64,000 nucleotides of DNA, taken from the NCBI RefSeq assembly GCF_030915385.1, contig NZ_CP133268.1, positions 4,438,001 through 4,502,000 on the forward strand, given 5' to 3'. A program made the position numbers and the translations under genes. Below, one piece after another: positions 31,928-40,550 of the stretch (positions within the stretch are counted from its first letter, which is position 1; each line of letters opens with the position of its first letter). The notes below the pieces were generated by a model, which did no database searches, was not told where the DNA came from, and saw only the letters and a list, made by a program, of their open reading frames with translations. This DNA is from Neobacillus sp. PS3-12. Its GTDB lineage: Bacteria > Bacillota > Bacilli > Bacillales > Cytobacillaceae.

Positions 31928-33529
31928 ATGTCATCATCAAAAAAAGACTTAATTTCAGGGGCATTCTCTCTAGCAACAGCAGGAATTATTTCAAAAATAC
32001 TTGGTATTCTCTATATCGTGCCGCTGCAGAACATGGCCAAAGATTATGTAATGGGTTTATATCAAATAGCTTACTCCATTTATTTAGTGATGATAATGGT
32101 TTCTACAGCCGGAATCCCACTAGCAATGTCTAAACTGATATCAGAACGAATTACTTTGGGTGATTCCTCAGGAGTGGATCAAATGTATCGTGTGGGAGCC
32201 CGTTATTTGACAGTAACAGGGGTTGTTTTCTTTGCTATTATGTATTTCTCTGCTGGTTGGTTAGCTGTTTTAATGGGTGATTCGGGTAGCTCAAATGCAA
32301 TTCGTGCTCTTTCCTTTGCACTGCTAATTGTGCCACTTTTAGCTGCTATGCGTGGGTATGTACAGGGACATCAACTCATGGATGTCTCAGGCAATGCTCA
32401 AATCATTGAGCAACTGGTAAGAGTAGCTACCATTTTATTGGGTGTGTTTTTTAGTGTGAAATTGAGAGTTTCATCAGAGGTGACAGCGGCGGTTGCAACA
32501 TTTGGCGCGGTCCTTGGTGCGCTTGTAAGCCTTCTCTTTATCAATCGCCAAGTAAAACAAATTCATCGGAGAGACAGGAAAAAATTTTGGTCGCACTCAG
32601 CTAAAACAAATCAACAAGTATTTTATGAAATTCTTAAAGTATCAATTCCAATAACACTTACTTCACTTGTTCTGCCTCTCTCCCAAATTGTGGACAGTTT
32701 TACGATTATAAACTTATTAATGTATGGATTTCATTGGAGTAAAGATATTGCTACGTCTGAATACGGAATATTTACTGCACGGGCACTAAGGCTAATTGCA
32801 TTGCCTCTTTCCATTGCAGTTGCTGTCGGTACTTCAATCATGCCTTCCATTTCTGAAGCAATTGCATCTAATAATATCAAGAGGAGAGATGAACGTATTG
32901 TTGATTCGTTTCGATTGACCAGTTTTTTTTCCTTTCCTGCAGCTATCGGAATATACTTGTTAGCAGGTCCCATAGATATTGCACTGTTTCAAGACTTGAA
33001 TGGGGCTAATACAATTGCTATGGTATCGTTTATGTCGATTTTTGCTTCTTTTGAAGTAATTTCCGGTTATATACTGCAGTCGATCGGTCATATGTACAAA
33101 CCTGTTGGTTACATGTTTGCAGGGCTGGGGCTAAAACTGATACTTAATTTAATTCTCGTTCCTCGTTTTGGAATTATGGGGGCTGCAGGCGCGAGCGTAC
33201 TAGGGTATGTTCTGTCAGCAGTGCTTGGAATCTATACCATACATAAAGTAACCTTAATTCCTTTCGGGTTTAAAAGGATATACGGAAAGGCTTTGTTCGC
33301 GTCCCTTATCATGGGAGGGGGGGTTTGGATTTGGACCTGGGTTCCTATAAGTTCTTTTCTCCCTTGGCCAAGAATTGCGAATCTGGCAATAATCTTTGGT
33401 GGTACTTTGATCGGATCGCTTGTATTTCTTTGGATGATGATATGGCAAAACGGAATCTCCAAACACGAGCTAACCCGATTACCGATCATTAGGCGATTTG
33501 TTGGATCGCGTTTTTCTTTTTCGAAATAA
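31928..33529 (+). CDS. SpoVB/MurJ-type oligosaccharide flippase
   Basis: 533 residues with about 14 hydrophobic segments, as in the MVF/MOP exporter superfamily. N-terminus KDLISGAFSLATAGIISKIL then GLYQIAYSIYLVMIMVSTAG, and the central MYRVGARYLTVTG and RGYVQGHQLMDVSGNAQIIE, typical of the SpoVB/YtgP group. These proteins flip lipid-linked cell-wall precursors. Coupled on the same strand with a MurE-like ligase, so the two may serve a specialised peptidoglycan, for example spore cortex. GGAGG lies somewhat far (about 14 bp) from the ATG; AGG at 31919 is nearer. Confidence 0.9.
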   Translation: MSSSKKDLISGAFSLATAGIISKILGILYIVPLQNMAKDYVMGLYQIAYSIYLVMIMVSTAGIPLAMSKLISERITLGDSSGVDQMYRVGARYLTVTGVVFFAIMYFSAGWLAVLMGDSGSSNAIRALSFALLIVPLLAAMRGYVQGHQLMDVSGNAQIIEQLVRVATILLGVFFSVKLRVSSEVTAAVATFGAVLGALVSLLFINRQVKQIHRRDRKKFWSHSAKTNQQVFYEILKVSIPITLTSLVLPLSQIVDSFTIINLLMYGFHWSKDIATSEYGIFTARALRLIALPLSIAVAVGTSIMPSISEAIASNNIKRRDERIVDSFRLTSFFSFPAAIGIYLLAGPIDIALFQDLNGANTIAMVSFMSIFASFEVISGYILQSIGHMYKPVGYMFAGLGLKLILNLILVPRFGIMGAAGASVLGYVLSAVLGIYTIHKVTLIPFGFKRIYGKALFASLIMGGGVWIWTWVPISSFLPWPRIANLAIIFGGTLIGSLVFLWMMIWQNGISKHELTRLPIIRRFVGSRFSFSK

Positions 33530-33669
33530 TCTTCATTGCTTTAATTTTTGGCTATACTTGTTTTTATTTTTAAATGAATACAATTTAAGCAATTTGTGTG
33601 GGAAGGAAGAAGAAATTCTCCTTTGCATACGAAAAAGGAATATTAGGATTAGTGTAATAAAAGAGGAAG

Positions 33670-34458
33670 GTGAATGATATTAAACGGGCTCTAACATTGT
33701 TTGTTATATCGTCTATTCTTGTGGGCTGCTCGCCGAACAATCCCCTACTGAAGAAATAGATTCTAGTGCTGCCCACAAACATGAAGAAATACAAAAAAAT
33801 ATAAACCAAAAGTTCCAAAAAGAAACTTCGGAATCTCCCCAGCCTGCAGTTCCTCCTGCAAAAGGAAAAGCCATATTAGACGTGCCACTAATATCGCAAA
33901 ACCCTGAGCTGAAGTATGGCTGCGAAGTGACGAGCCTAGCGATGGTTTTGCAACATGCTGGGATAAAAGTTAATAAAATAGAACTGGCTAATAATATAAA
34001 AAGATAATGATCGGCTGATCATTGGAAAAGGAGGAGATGTCATACATTGGGGAAATCCTAAAGATGGGTTTGTTGGTGATATGACAGGAAAAACTCAGGG
34101 CTATGCCGTTTACGTTCAACCGCTTCAAGAGCTGATGGAACGCTATCTTCCGGGGCGTACAGTTAATTTAACGGGAAAATCCTTTGATGATGTACTGTCT
34201 CAAATTAAAAGGGGAAAGCCTGTGGTTGTTTGGACAACAGGAGATTACACTGCCCCCAAGAGATGGGACTCATGGAACCATGGGAGTGAACAAATTAAGG
34301 CTACCAGGGATTTGCATGCTGTTGTACTCACAGGTTTTGAGCCTGGGTACGTTTATCTCAATGATCCTTTAACAGTAAAAAAAGGGAATAAGGTAAATCT
34401 ACAAACATTTATGCAGTCATGGAATGCATTAGGTGAGCAGGCTTTATCCTACCGATGA
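33670..34458 (+). pseudogene. C39-like (YvpB type) peptidase lipoprotein, two frameshifts
   Basis: GTG 33670 after AGAGGAAG starts a lipoprotein signal (LTLFVISSILVGCS, lipobox VGCS). A shift near 33735 enters a frame with a Glu/Lys-rich linker, then ILDVPLISQNPELKYGCEVT, holding the catalytic Cys. A second shift near 34003, just before two stop codons, enters the frame with HWGNPKDGFVGDMTGKTQGY, LHAVVLTGFEPGYVYLNDPL (catalytic His and Asp) and the stop at 34456. All catalytic residues of a C39_2 cysteine peptidase-like protein are present, but in three frames. It is either a recent pseudogene or contains sequencing errors. Confidence 0.75.
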
Positions 34459-34540
34459 AGTAGAAAGATAAAAATTGTAAAACAAATTATATAAAAAATT
34501 CTAAATGAATTTTGATGGTGAATTAATGTTTCTTCTTCAC

Positions 34541-34585
34541 GAAAGGGATTGCTGTGGTGATCCCTATTTTTATATACTAACAGTC
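34541..34585. repeat. R2 dispersed repeat, copy 5
   Basis: AGGGAT...ATCCCT hairpin around TGCTGTGGTG, then ATTTTTATATACTAACAG. Apart from this and the next repeat, 34459-34990 contains no supportable gene. Confidence 0.6.
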
Positions 34586-34781
34586 ATTTTACTTGAACTG
34601 TTCAATGGTAAGGGAACCCCAATATTTTCAGTTAAGCAATGGGGGTGCATCCATTAAAAACTCAAATACAAGGAACATAATTAAGAATCATTGCACTACA
34701 ATGAAGATTTTATAAGGTAAGGCTGGTAAAACATCCTTTTTCTTATTTGAAGTAGGTTTGTGAAAAAATGTACTTACACTA

Positions 34782-34840
34782 AAGGGCGCCATTCTTGAGG
34801 AATGGCGCCTATTTTGCAATTTTAGGCCAGATTGTTGCAA
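34782..34840. repeat. GGGCGC dispersed hairpin repeat, copy 11
   Basis: AAAGGGCGCCATTCTTGAGG / AATGGCGCC: a nearly perfect stem, followed by TTTTAGGCCAGATTGTTGCA. Confidence 0.7.
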
Positions 34841-34990
34841 ACATATTTGAAGAAGAAAATTGTTATGGCATACAACAAGATTAAAAGGATTCTCACTTGA
34901 ACTAAGGCACCTTAGTGGATGAAGAAATATCATAATTTCATTAAGAATAAGTGTGTTAAAATACAAAATGAACCGATCGGAGGGGTTAGA

Positions 34991-35542
34991 ATGTTTATAC
35001 ATAAAATAAACGATGAATTATCGTTAAAATTAATAGAATTAAGAGATAGCGAAAGGGTTTTTGAATTAACAAATAAATCAAGAGACTATTTAAGAAAATG
35101 GCTACCTTGGTTGGATATTACAACAAGACTTGAAGATACCATAGAGTTTATCAAAGGATGTTTAAAAGGTTTTGCTGAAAATAAAAGCTTAAATACAGTT
35201 ATTATATTTAATGGAGAAATTGTTGGAGTTGCAAGCTACAATAACATTAATTGGTCAAATAAAACGGCGTATATTGGTTATTGGCTCGGTGATGAATTCC
35301 AAGGAAAAGGAATAATGACCGAGGTGGCTAAAACATTAACCGATTATGCTTTTAATGAGTTGAACCTTAATAAAGTTGAGATTAGAGCTGCTGTTGGCAA
35401 TAAAAAAAGTAGGAGTATCCCAAAAAGATTGAATTTTGTAGATGAAGGATGTATTAGGCAAGCAGAATGGCTATATGACCATTATGTGGACCACGTTGTA
35501 TATGGAATTTTGAAAGAAGAATGGGATTTAAAAAATAGGTAA
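34991..35542 (+). CDS. RimL-type GNAT acetyltransferase
   Basis: ATG 34991 chosen for CGGAGGGGTTAGA; the earlier in-frame ATG at 34919 has no ribosome binding site. 183 residues: LRKWLPWLDITTRLEDTIEF near the N-terminus, acetyl-CoA loop IGYWLGDEFQGKGIMTEVAK (Q/RxxGxG/A type), and EIRAAVGNKKSRSIPKRLNF. This matches Bacillus YdaF / ribosomal-protein-serine acetyltransferase relatives. Such enzymes acetylate N-termini of ribosomal proteins or small amines; the substrate is not certain. A GGGCGC repeat begins 7 bp after the stop codon. Confidence 0.88.
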   Translation: MFIHKINDELSLKLIELRDSERVFELTNKSRDYLRKWLPWLDITTRLEDTIEFIKGCLKGFAENKSLNTVIIFNGEIVGVASYNNINWSNKTAYIGYWLGDEFQGKGIMTEVAKTLTDYAFNELNLNKVEIRAAVGNKKSRSIPKRLNFVDEGCIRQAEWLYDHYVDHVVYGILKEEWDLKNR

Positions 35543-35548
35543 GCCTTC

Positions 35549-35610
35549 TTCAGCAATCGGGCGCTATTATTGAAGATCATAAGCTTAATTCTTCGCTAAA
35601 AATAAGAAGG
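35549..35610. repeat. GGGCGC dispersed hairpin repeat, copy 12
   Basis: CTTCAGCAATCGGGCGCTAT, then TGAAGATCATAAGCTTAATT. The last member; none is seen from 36 kb to the end of the window. The following bases to 35880 hold no gene. Confidence 0.65.
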
Positions 35611-35880
35611 AATTAGGCTTTTTCTTTATTTGAAATCCCAAAAGTTATAAAATCCATAATTTATTAGCTTTACCCCCATAGGTAACAAATTTGGAAACTG
35701 GCGGTAAATAAAGTAGCAATCTCTGGTAAAAAGCATGGCAGAGTGGTACATTCTTTTGGAATCGGTATACAAGGTTTAAAATGTTTTTGATTATGGAAGA
35801 TTGAGATCCGAATTGGATTCCTCCATTAAAGAGGCATTTTCATTTTCGGCAAACACTAAATGACTGTTTTTAAACAAAAT

Positions 35881-35905
35881 AAAAAACCTTGATTTCTCAA
35901 GGTTT
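35881..35905 (-). terminator. Terminator of tRNA-Arg
   Basis: On the minus strand AAACCTTGA-GAAA-TCAAGGTTT is followed by TTT, six bases after the tRNA 3' end. Confidence 0.75.
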
Positions 35906-35910
35906 AAGAG

Positions 35911-35984
35911 CGTCCCAGAGAGGATTCGAACCTCCGACCTACAGTTTAGGAAACTGTTGCTCTATCCTGCTGAGCTACTGGGAC
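35911..35984 (-). tRNA. tRNA-Arg (anticodon CCT)
   Basis: On the minus strand a 74-nt cloverleaf: acceptor GTCCCAG/CTGGGAC, D-arm GCTCAGCAGGATAGAGC, anticodon arm ACAGT-TTCCTAA-ACTGT with anticodon CCT, and T-arm with GGTTCGAATCC. CCA is not encoded. A terminator follows directly. Confidence 0.93.
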
Positions 35985-36103
35985 ATATAAAATTTTTCCC
36001 TAAATAAAATAATCGGTTAAACTCCCACCCATGCCTCAGTAAGCATATTCAAGAAGCAATTCGGCATGTGTGCTGTAGCAAAGCTTCGAAGCGTATTCGA
36101 TCG

Positions 36104-36124
36104 TGCTGAGCTACTGGGACATAT
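36104..36124. repeat. Duplicated 5' end of tRNA-Arg
   Basis: TGCTGAGCTACTGGGACATA plus T at 36104-36124 repeats 35968-35988 exactly (tRNA 5' acceptor and D-arm plus four flanking bases). The rest of a tRNA is absent here, so it is a fragment, as left by recombination at a tRNA gene. Confidence 0.75.
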
Positions 36125-36209
36125 TAAATTAATTCATTTTGAGGAACGCTTATTATTATATATATTTAAAAGCAAAAGGTCAATAAAATATTTTTATAAT
36201 GAAGGTTTT

Positions 36210-36243
36210 AAAAAGTTGCCCCGAAAATTCGGGACAACTTTTT
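36210..36243 (-). terminator. Terminator of the second glutamine synthetase gene
   Basis: AAAAAGTTG-C-CCCGAA / TTCGGG-A-CAACTTTTT, ending 8 bp from the stop codon. Confidence 0.85.
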
Positions 36244-36251
36244 GATTTATA

Positions 36252-37595
36252 TTAGAATTTTGCTTGGTAGTTTTCCACTTCCCAAGAAGAAATAGAAGTA
36301 CGGTAGCTATCCCACTCAGCTTTCTTCAAGGCAACATACTCACCGAATACGTGCTCACCAAGAACTTCACGGCCGATAGTTCCTTCTTCTAAAGCTTCAA
36401 CCGCTAATTCAAGGCTTCCAGGAAGGTTATCGATTCCGCGCTCTGCACGCTCTTCGTTAGACATGTGGAAGATGTCCTCGTTTACAGAAGCAACTGGAGT
36501 TAATCCTCTGTTCACACCATCAAGACCAGCAGCTGCAATCACTGCAAAAGTTAAGTATGGGTTTGCAGATGGATCTGGACAACGAAGTTCTACACGAGTA
36601 GCCAATCCGCGTTTTGCTGGGATACGGATTAGAGCAGAACGGTTAGATGCAGACCAAGCTACATAGCAAGGAGCCTCATAACCAGGAACTAAACGCTTGT
36701 AAGAGTTTACTAATGGATTTGTTACAGCAGCAAAGTTCTTCACATTCTCTAACAATCCAGCAATGAATTGAGTAGCTGTTTCAGATAATTGAAGTGGAGC
36801 AGTTTCATCAAAGAAAGCATTTTGGCCATCTTTGAAGAATGACATGTTTACGTGCATTCCTGATCCGTTGATACCAAATACTGGTTTTGGCATGAAAGAA
36901 GCATGTAAACCAAATTGTTTTGCAATGGTTTTTACAACCCATTTATAAGTAGTTGAATTGTCAGCAGCAGTTAAAGCATCAGCGTATTTGAAGTTGATTT
37001 CGTGCTGTCCTTCAGCAACTTCGTGGTGAGATGCTTCGATTGTGAAGCCCATTGCTTTTAAGGCACGGTAAATTTGTAAACGAACTTTCTCGCCAAGGTC
37101 ATGTGGAGATGGCTCGAAGTAACCAGCAACATCATGAGTTTTTAATAATGGACGTCCATCTTCATCTGTTTGGAATAAGAAAAATTCTAATTCTGGGCCG
37201 ACTGAAATGGTGTAGCCTTGTTCAGCGGCTTTTGCAACTGTGTTTTTTAAAACGTTACGAGTATCTCCTTCGAAAAGAGTTCCATCTGGATTCTTAACAC
37301 TGCAAAGGAAACGAGCTTCAGAATAACCATCTTCAACGGACCAAGGAAGTACAGCAAATGTATTTAGGTCTGGTTGTAGGTAAAGGTCAGATTTGTTAAT
37401 TGGTGAGAAACCAGTTATCGAAGAACCGTCAAACATGATTTTTCCTTCTACAGCATCTTCAAGTTGCTCAGCTGTAATGGTTACATTTTTTAAAGTACCT
37501 TCAAGATCAACGAACTGCATATGAAGAAGTTCAACATTTTTAGTTTCAATAATCTCTTTAATTTCTTGTAATTTCGTTTCATTTAAAACTGACAT
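36252..37595 (-). CDS. Glutamine synthetase type I, second copy
   Basis: 447 residues. Type I GS motifs: KIMFDGSSITGF, LGPELEFFLF-like GPELEFFLF, HHEVAEGQHEINFKYADALT, NGSGMHVNMS, NSYKRLVPGYEAPCYVAWS and the adenylation-region-free C-terminus of GSI-alpha. It condenses glutamate and ammonia with ATP. In the regulatory loop, the partner of Bacillus GlnA Arg62 (GFVRIEESD) is Pro here (GFSPINKSD), so the known feedback-inhibition contact is lost. ATG with GGGAGGAAAAATT upstream. A GlnR/TnrA-like site lies in its promoter. The canonical glnR-glnA copy is at 50.4-52.2 kb. Confidence 0.93.
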   Translation of the reverse strand: MSVLNETKLQEIKEIIETKNVELLHMQFVDLEGTLKNVTITAEQLEDAVEGKIMFDGSSITGFSPINKSDLYLQPDLNTFAVLPWSVEDGYSEARFLCSVKNPDGTLFEGDTRNVLKNTVAKAAEQGYTISVGPELEFFLFQTDEDGRPLLKTHDVAGYFEPSPHDLGEKVRLQIYRALKAMGFTIEASHHEVAEGQHEINFKYADALTAADNSTTYKWVVKTIAKQFGLHASFMPKPVFGINGSGMHVNMSFFKDGQNAFFDETAPLQLSETATQFIAGLLENVKNFAAVTNPLVNSYKRLVPGYEAPCYVAWSASNRSALIRIPAKRGLATRVELRCPDPSANPYLTFAVIAAAGLDGVNRGLTPVASVNEDIFHMSNEERAERGIDNLPGSLELAVEALEEGTIGREVLGEHVFGEYVALKKAEWDSYRTSISSWEVENYQAKF

Positions 37596-37617
37596 GTAAT
37601 TTTTCCTCCCGTCGTTG

Positions 37618-37634
37618 CGTTAGGTTTCCTAACA
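37618..37634 (-). promoter_or_regulatory. GlnR/TnrA-type box of the second glutamine synthetase
   Basis: On the minus strand TGTTAGGAAACCTAACG, fitting TGTNA-N7-TNACA in all but the last base. It lies between the -10 and the ribosome binding site. Confidence 0.7.
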
Positions 37635-37647
37635 TCACTATAAACTC

Positions 37648-37675
37648 ATTATATTAATCTTTGAGAAGATGTCAA
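37648..37675 (-). promoter_or_regulatory. Sigma-A promoter of the second glutamine synthetase
   Basis: Minus strand TTGACA (37675-37670), 16-bp spacer, TATAAT (37653-37648). Confidence 0.75.
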
Positions 37676-37850
37676 CAATTTTTGAAAAATTTATTAATTT
37701 GTAAACTTCATTGATTTAAAGTTTTTCAGGTTTGATTTTTAAGAAAGACAGACAGCTGGTTGTTTTTTCTTCTTAAAAAAGAAGCCGAAATCTATGATAT
37801 AATGTTTGTCGAAGATACACGAAATGAAGAATGTAATGTTGGAGGAAACT

Positions 37851-40538
37851 ATGGCTGGATATACGCCGATGATACAACAATATTTAACGGTAAAGGCAGA
37901 ATATCAGGATGCCTTTTTATTTTTTCGACTTGGAGATTTTTATGAAATGTTTTTCGAGGATGCGCTAAAAGCGTCCCAAGAACTTGAAATAACATTAACA
38001 AGCCGCGATGGCGGCGGTGACGAACGAATTCCAATGTGTGGTGTCCCATATCATGCAGTACAAGGATATATTGAACAATTAATCGAAAAAGGCTATAAAG
38101 TGGCCATCTGTGAACAAGTGGAAGATCCGAAGCTGACAAAGGGAATGGTGAAACGGGAAGTCGTTCAATTAATCACTCCCGGAACCGTCATGGAAGGCAG
38201 AGGTTTGTCTGAAAAAGAAAATAACTATATCGCCTCTGTAACGAAGTTTGCTGACCAAACCTATGGTGTTGCCTACAGCGATCTTTCTACGGGAGAGAGC
38301 CGTGTCACTTTATTATCGAATCAATTTGAAGAGGTTTTAAATGAATTAGCCGTTTTGGGGGCAAAGGAAGTAGTGGTAGCCGCCGACTTTGATGGCGAGC
38401 TGCAAAAAAAGATGCGCGAGCGTGGTGTGCTTGCCATTTCATTTGAAGACAACGACACCGTTGGTGAAAATTTTTCCCATTTGCTTCAAGAGTTAACCCA
38501 AAATAAATTACAGCAAACAGCAGCAAGATTGTTTAACTATTTGTATCGGACCCAGAAACGGAGTCTTGATCATCTCCAGACTGTTTCGACCTATCAAATC
38601 CATCAATATATGAAAATTGATTACTATTCGAAGCGAAATCTTGAATTAACCGAAACGATTCGCTCAAAAGGTAAAAAAGGCTCATTACTATGGCTTTTAG
38701 ATGAAACGATGACTGCGATGGGCGGAAGGATGCTGAAGCAATGGATCGACCGTCCGTTAATTGAGTGTGAAGCGATTGAACGCCGTCAAAATATGGTCAG
38801 AATTTTGCTTGAGCATTATTTTGAACGCCAGGACCTTCGCAAAAAATTAAAAGAAGTTTACGATTTGGAACGGCTGGCTGGAAGGGTTGCTTTTGGGAAT
38901 GTCAATGCCCGCGATTTAGTGCAATTAAAAAGATCTTTGCAGCAAATTCCGTTGTTAAAAGAGCTGATGATTGGGCTAGGGGACGAGGCAGCAGTTGAAA
39001 CGGCGCAAGAGCTTGACCCCTGCGAAGAAGTGACGGATTTACTGGAGCAGGCGATTGTCGACAACCCGCCGCTTTCTTTAAAAGAAGGAAATATCATTCG
39101 TGATGGCTACAATGATCAGCTTGATCAATACCGTGATGCCAGCCGTAACGGAAAGACATGGATTGCCCAGCTTGAACGGGAAGAAAAAGAGAAGACCGGA
39201 GTTAAATCGCTTAAAATCGGCTTTAACCGTGTTTTTGGGTATTACATCGAAGTTACCCGTGCTAACCTGCATTTATTAGAGGAAGGCCGCTATGAGCGGA
39301 AGCAAACTTTAGCAAATGCCGAGCGCTTTATCACGCCAGAGCTGAAAGAAAAAGAATCCTTAATCTTAGAGGCGGAAGAAAAAATCGGTGAGCTGGAATA
39401 TGAATTATTTGCAATAATTCGCGAGACCGTAAAAGAATATATTCCTAGACTGCAAGCATTGGCAAAATTGGTCAGTGCCCTTGATGTCCTGCAATGTTTT
39501 GCCCAAGTGAGTGAGGACCGTCATTATGTAAAACCGCAATTTTCCGAAGAGCGTCGGGTAGTAGTGAAGGACGGCAGACACCCGGTTGTGGAAAAAGTGC
39601 TGAATTCACAGGAATATGTTCCAAATGATTGTATGATGGACAATGATCGGGAAGTCTTGTTAATTACTGGCCCAAATATGTCAGGGAAAAGTACTTATAT
39701 GCGCCAAATTGCCTTAACCGCCATCTTAGCGCAAATCGGCTGTTATGTTCCGGCTGCTGAAGCCGTACTGCCGATTTTTGACCAGGTCTTTACGCGCATT
39801 GGTGCGGCGGATGATCTCATTTCTGGTCAGAGTACGTTTATGGTTGAAATGCTGGAAGCGAAAAATGCGATTACTTTGGCAACGCAAAATAGTTTAATTT
39901 TATTTGATGAAATCGGCCGTGGAACGTCTACTTATGATGGTATGGCCTTGGCGCAAGCAATTATTGAATATATTCATAATCGAATTGGGGCAAAGACTCT
40001 TTTTTCAACGCACTATCACGAATTAACGGTGCTGGATCAGGAACTGTCTAAATTGAAGAATGTCCATGTCAGTGCAGTTGAGCACAACGGAAGGGTGGTG
40101 TTCCTTCATAAAATTAAGGAAGGACCTGCCGATAAAAGTTATGGTATCCATGTTGCTCAATTAGCTGAGCTTCCAAAAGAGCTCATTAACAGGGCGGCGG
40201 AAATTTTAAAAGAGCTTGAGGAACAACCTAAGACTGAGCTAGTCCCTAGGGTGGAAAATTTACTTGAGGAACAGCCTAAAGCTGAGCCAGTTCCTAATGA
40301 GGAAAATATCATTGAGGAACAGCCAAAGTCTCAGGCGGTACCTAAAAAGGAAAGTCTAATAGAAGAAACAGCACAGTTATCTTTCTTTGGAGAAGAACCA
40401 AAAGAAACGAAGAAACATGAAGGTTCACCAAAAGAGAAGAAGGTTCTCGAAAACATTAAAGCTCTAAATATTTTAGATATGACACCACTACAGGCGATGA
40501 ACACATTGTACGAGCTGCAAAAAAAGTTAAAAAGCTAG
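37851..40538 (+). CDS. mutS: DNA mismatch repair protein MutS
   Basis: ATG 37851, preceded by TTGGAGGAAACT, gives the conserved start MAGYTPMIQQYL; a longer frame back to 37806 lacks a ribosome binding site. 895 residues. The mismatch-reading motif FYEMFFEDA is near the N-terminus, Walker A GPNMSGKST, then DEIGRGTSTYDGMALAQA and STHYHEL. It binds mismatches and recruits MutL; the clamp-binding-like QLSFFGEE is near the C-terminus. Just before it, three 16-residue repeats starting LEEQPK (DNA 40215-40358) lengthen the linker relative to B. subtilis (about 858 aa). Followed 12 bp later by mutL. Confidence 0.97.
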   Translation: MAGYTPMIQQYLTVKAEYQDAFLFFRLGDFYEMFFEDALKASQELEITLTSRDGGGDERIPMCGVPYHAVQGYIEQLIEKGYKVAICEQVEDPKLTKGMVKREVVQLITPGTVMEGRGLSEKENNYIASVTKFADQTYGVAYSDLSTGESRVTLLSNQFEEVLNELAVLGAKEVVVAADFDGELQKKMRERGVLAISFEDNDTVGENFSHLLQELTQNKLQQTAARLFNYLYRTQKRSLDHLQTVSTYQIHQYMKIDYYSKRNLELTETIRSKGKKGSLLWLLDETMTAMGGRMLKQWIDRPLIECEAIERRQNMVRILLEHYFERQDLRKKLKEVYDLERLAGRVAFGNVNARDLVQLKRSLQQIPLLKELMIGLGDEAAVETAQELDPCEEVTDLLEQAIVDNPPLSLKEGNIIRDGYNDQLDQYRDASRNGKTWIAQLEREEKEKTGVKSLKIGFNRVFGYYIEVTRANLHLLEEGRYERKQTLANAERFITPELKEKESLILEAEEKIGELEYELFAIIRETVKEYIPRLQALAKLVSALDVLQCFAQVSEDRHYVKPQFSEERRVVVKDGRHPVVEKVLNSQEYVPNDCMMDNDREVLLITGPNMSGKSTYMRQIALTAILAQIGCYVPAAEAVLPIFDQVFTRIGAADDLISGQSTFMVEMLEAKNAITLATQNSLILFDEIGRGTSTYDGMALAQAIIEYIHNRIGAKTLFSTHYHELTVLDQELSKLKNVHVSAVEHNGRVVFLHKIKEGPADKSYGIHVAQLAELPKELINRAAEILKELEEQPKTELVPRVENLLEEQPKAEPVPNEENIIEEQPKSQAVPKKESLIEETAQLSFFGEEPKETKKHEGSPKEKKVLENIKALNILDMTPLQAMNTLYELQKKLKS

Positions 40539-40550
40539 GGGGTGTAAACG

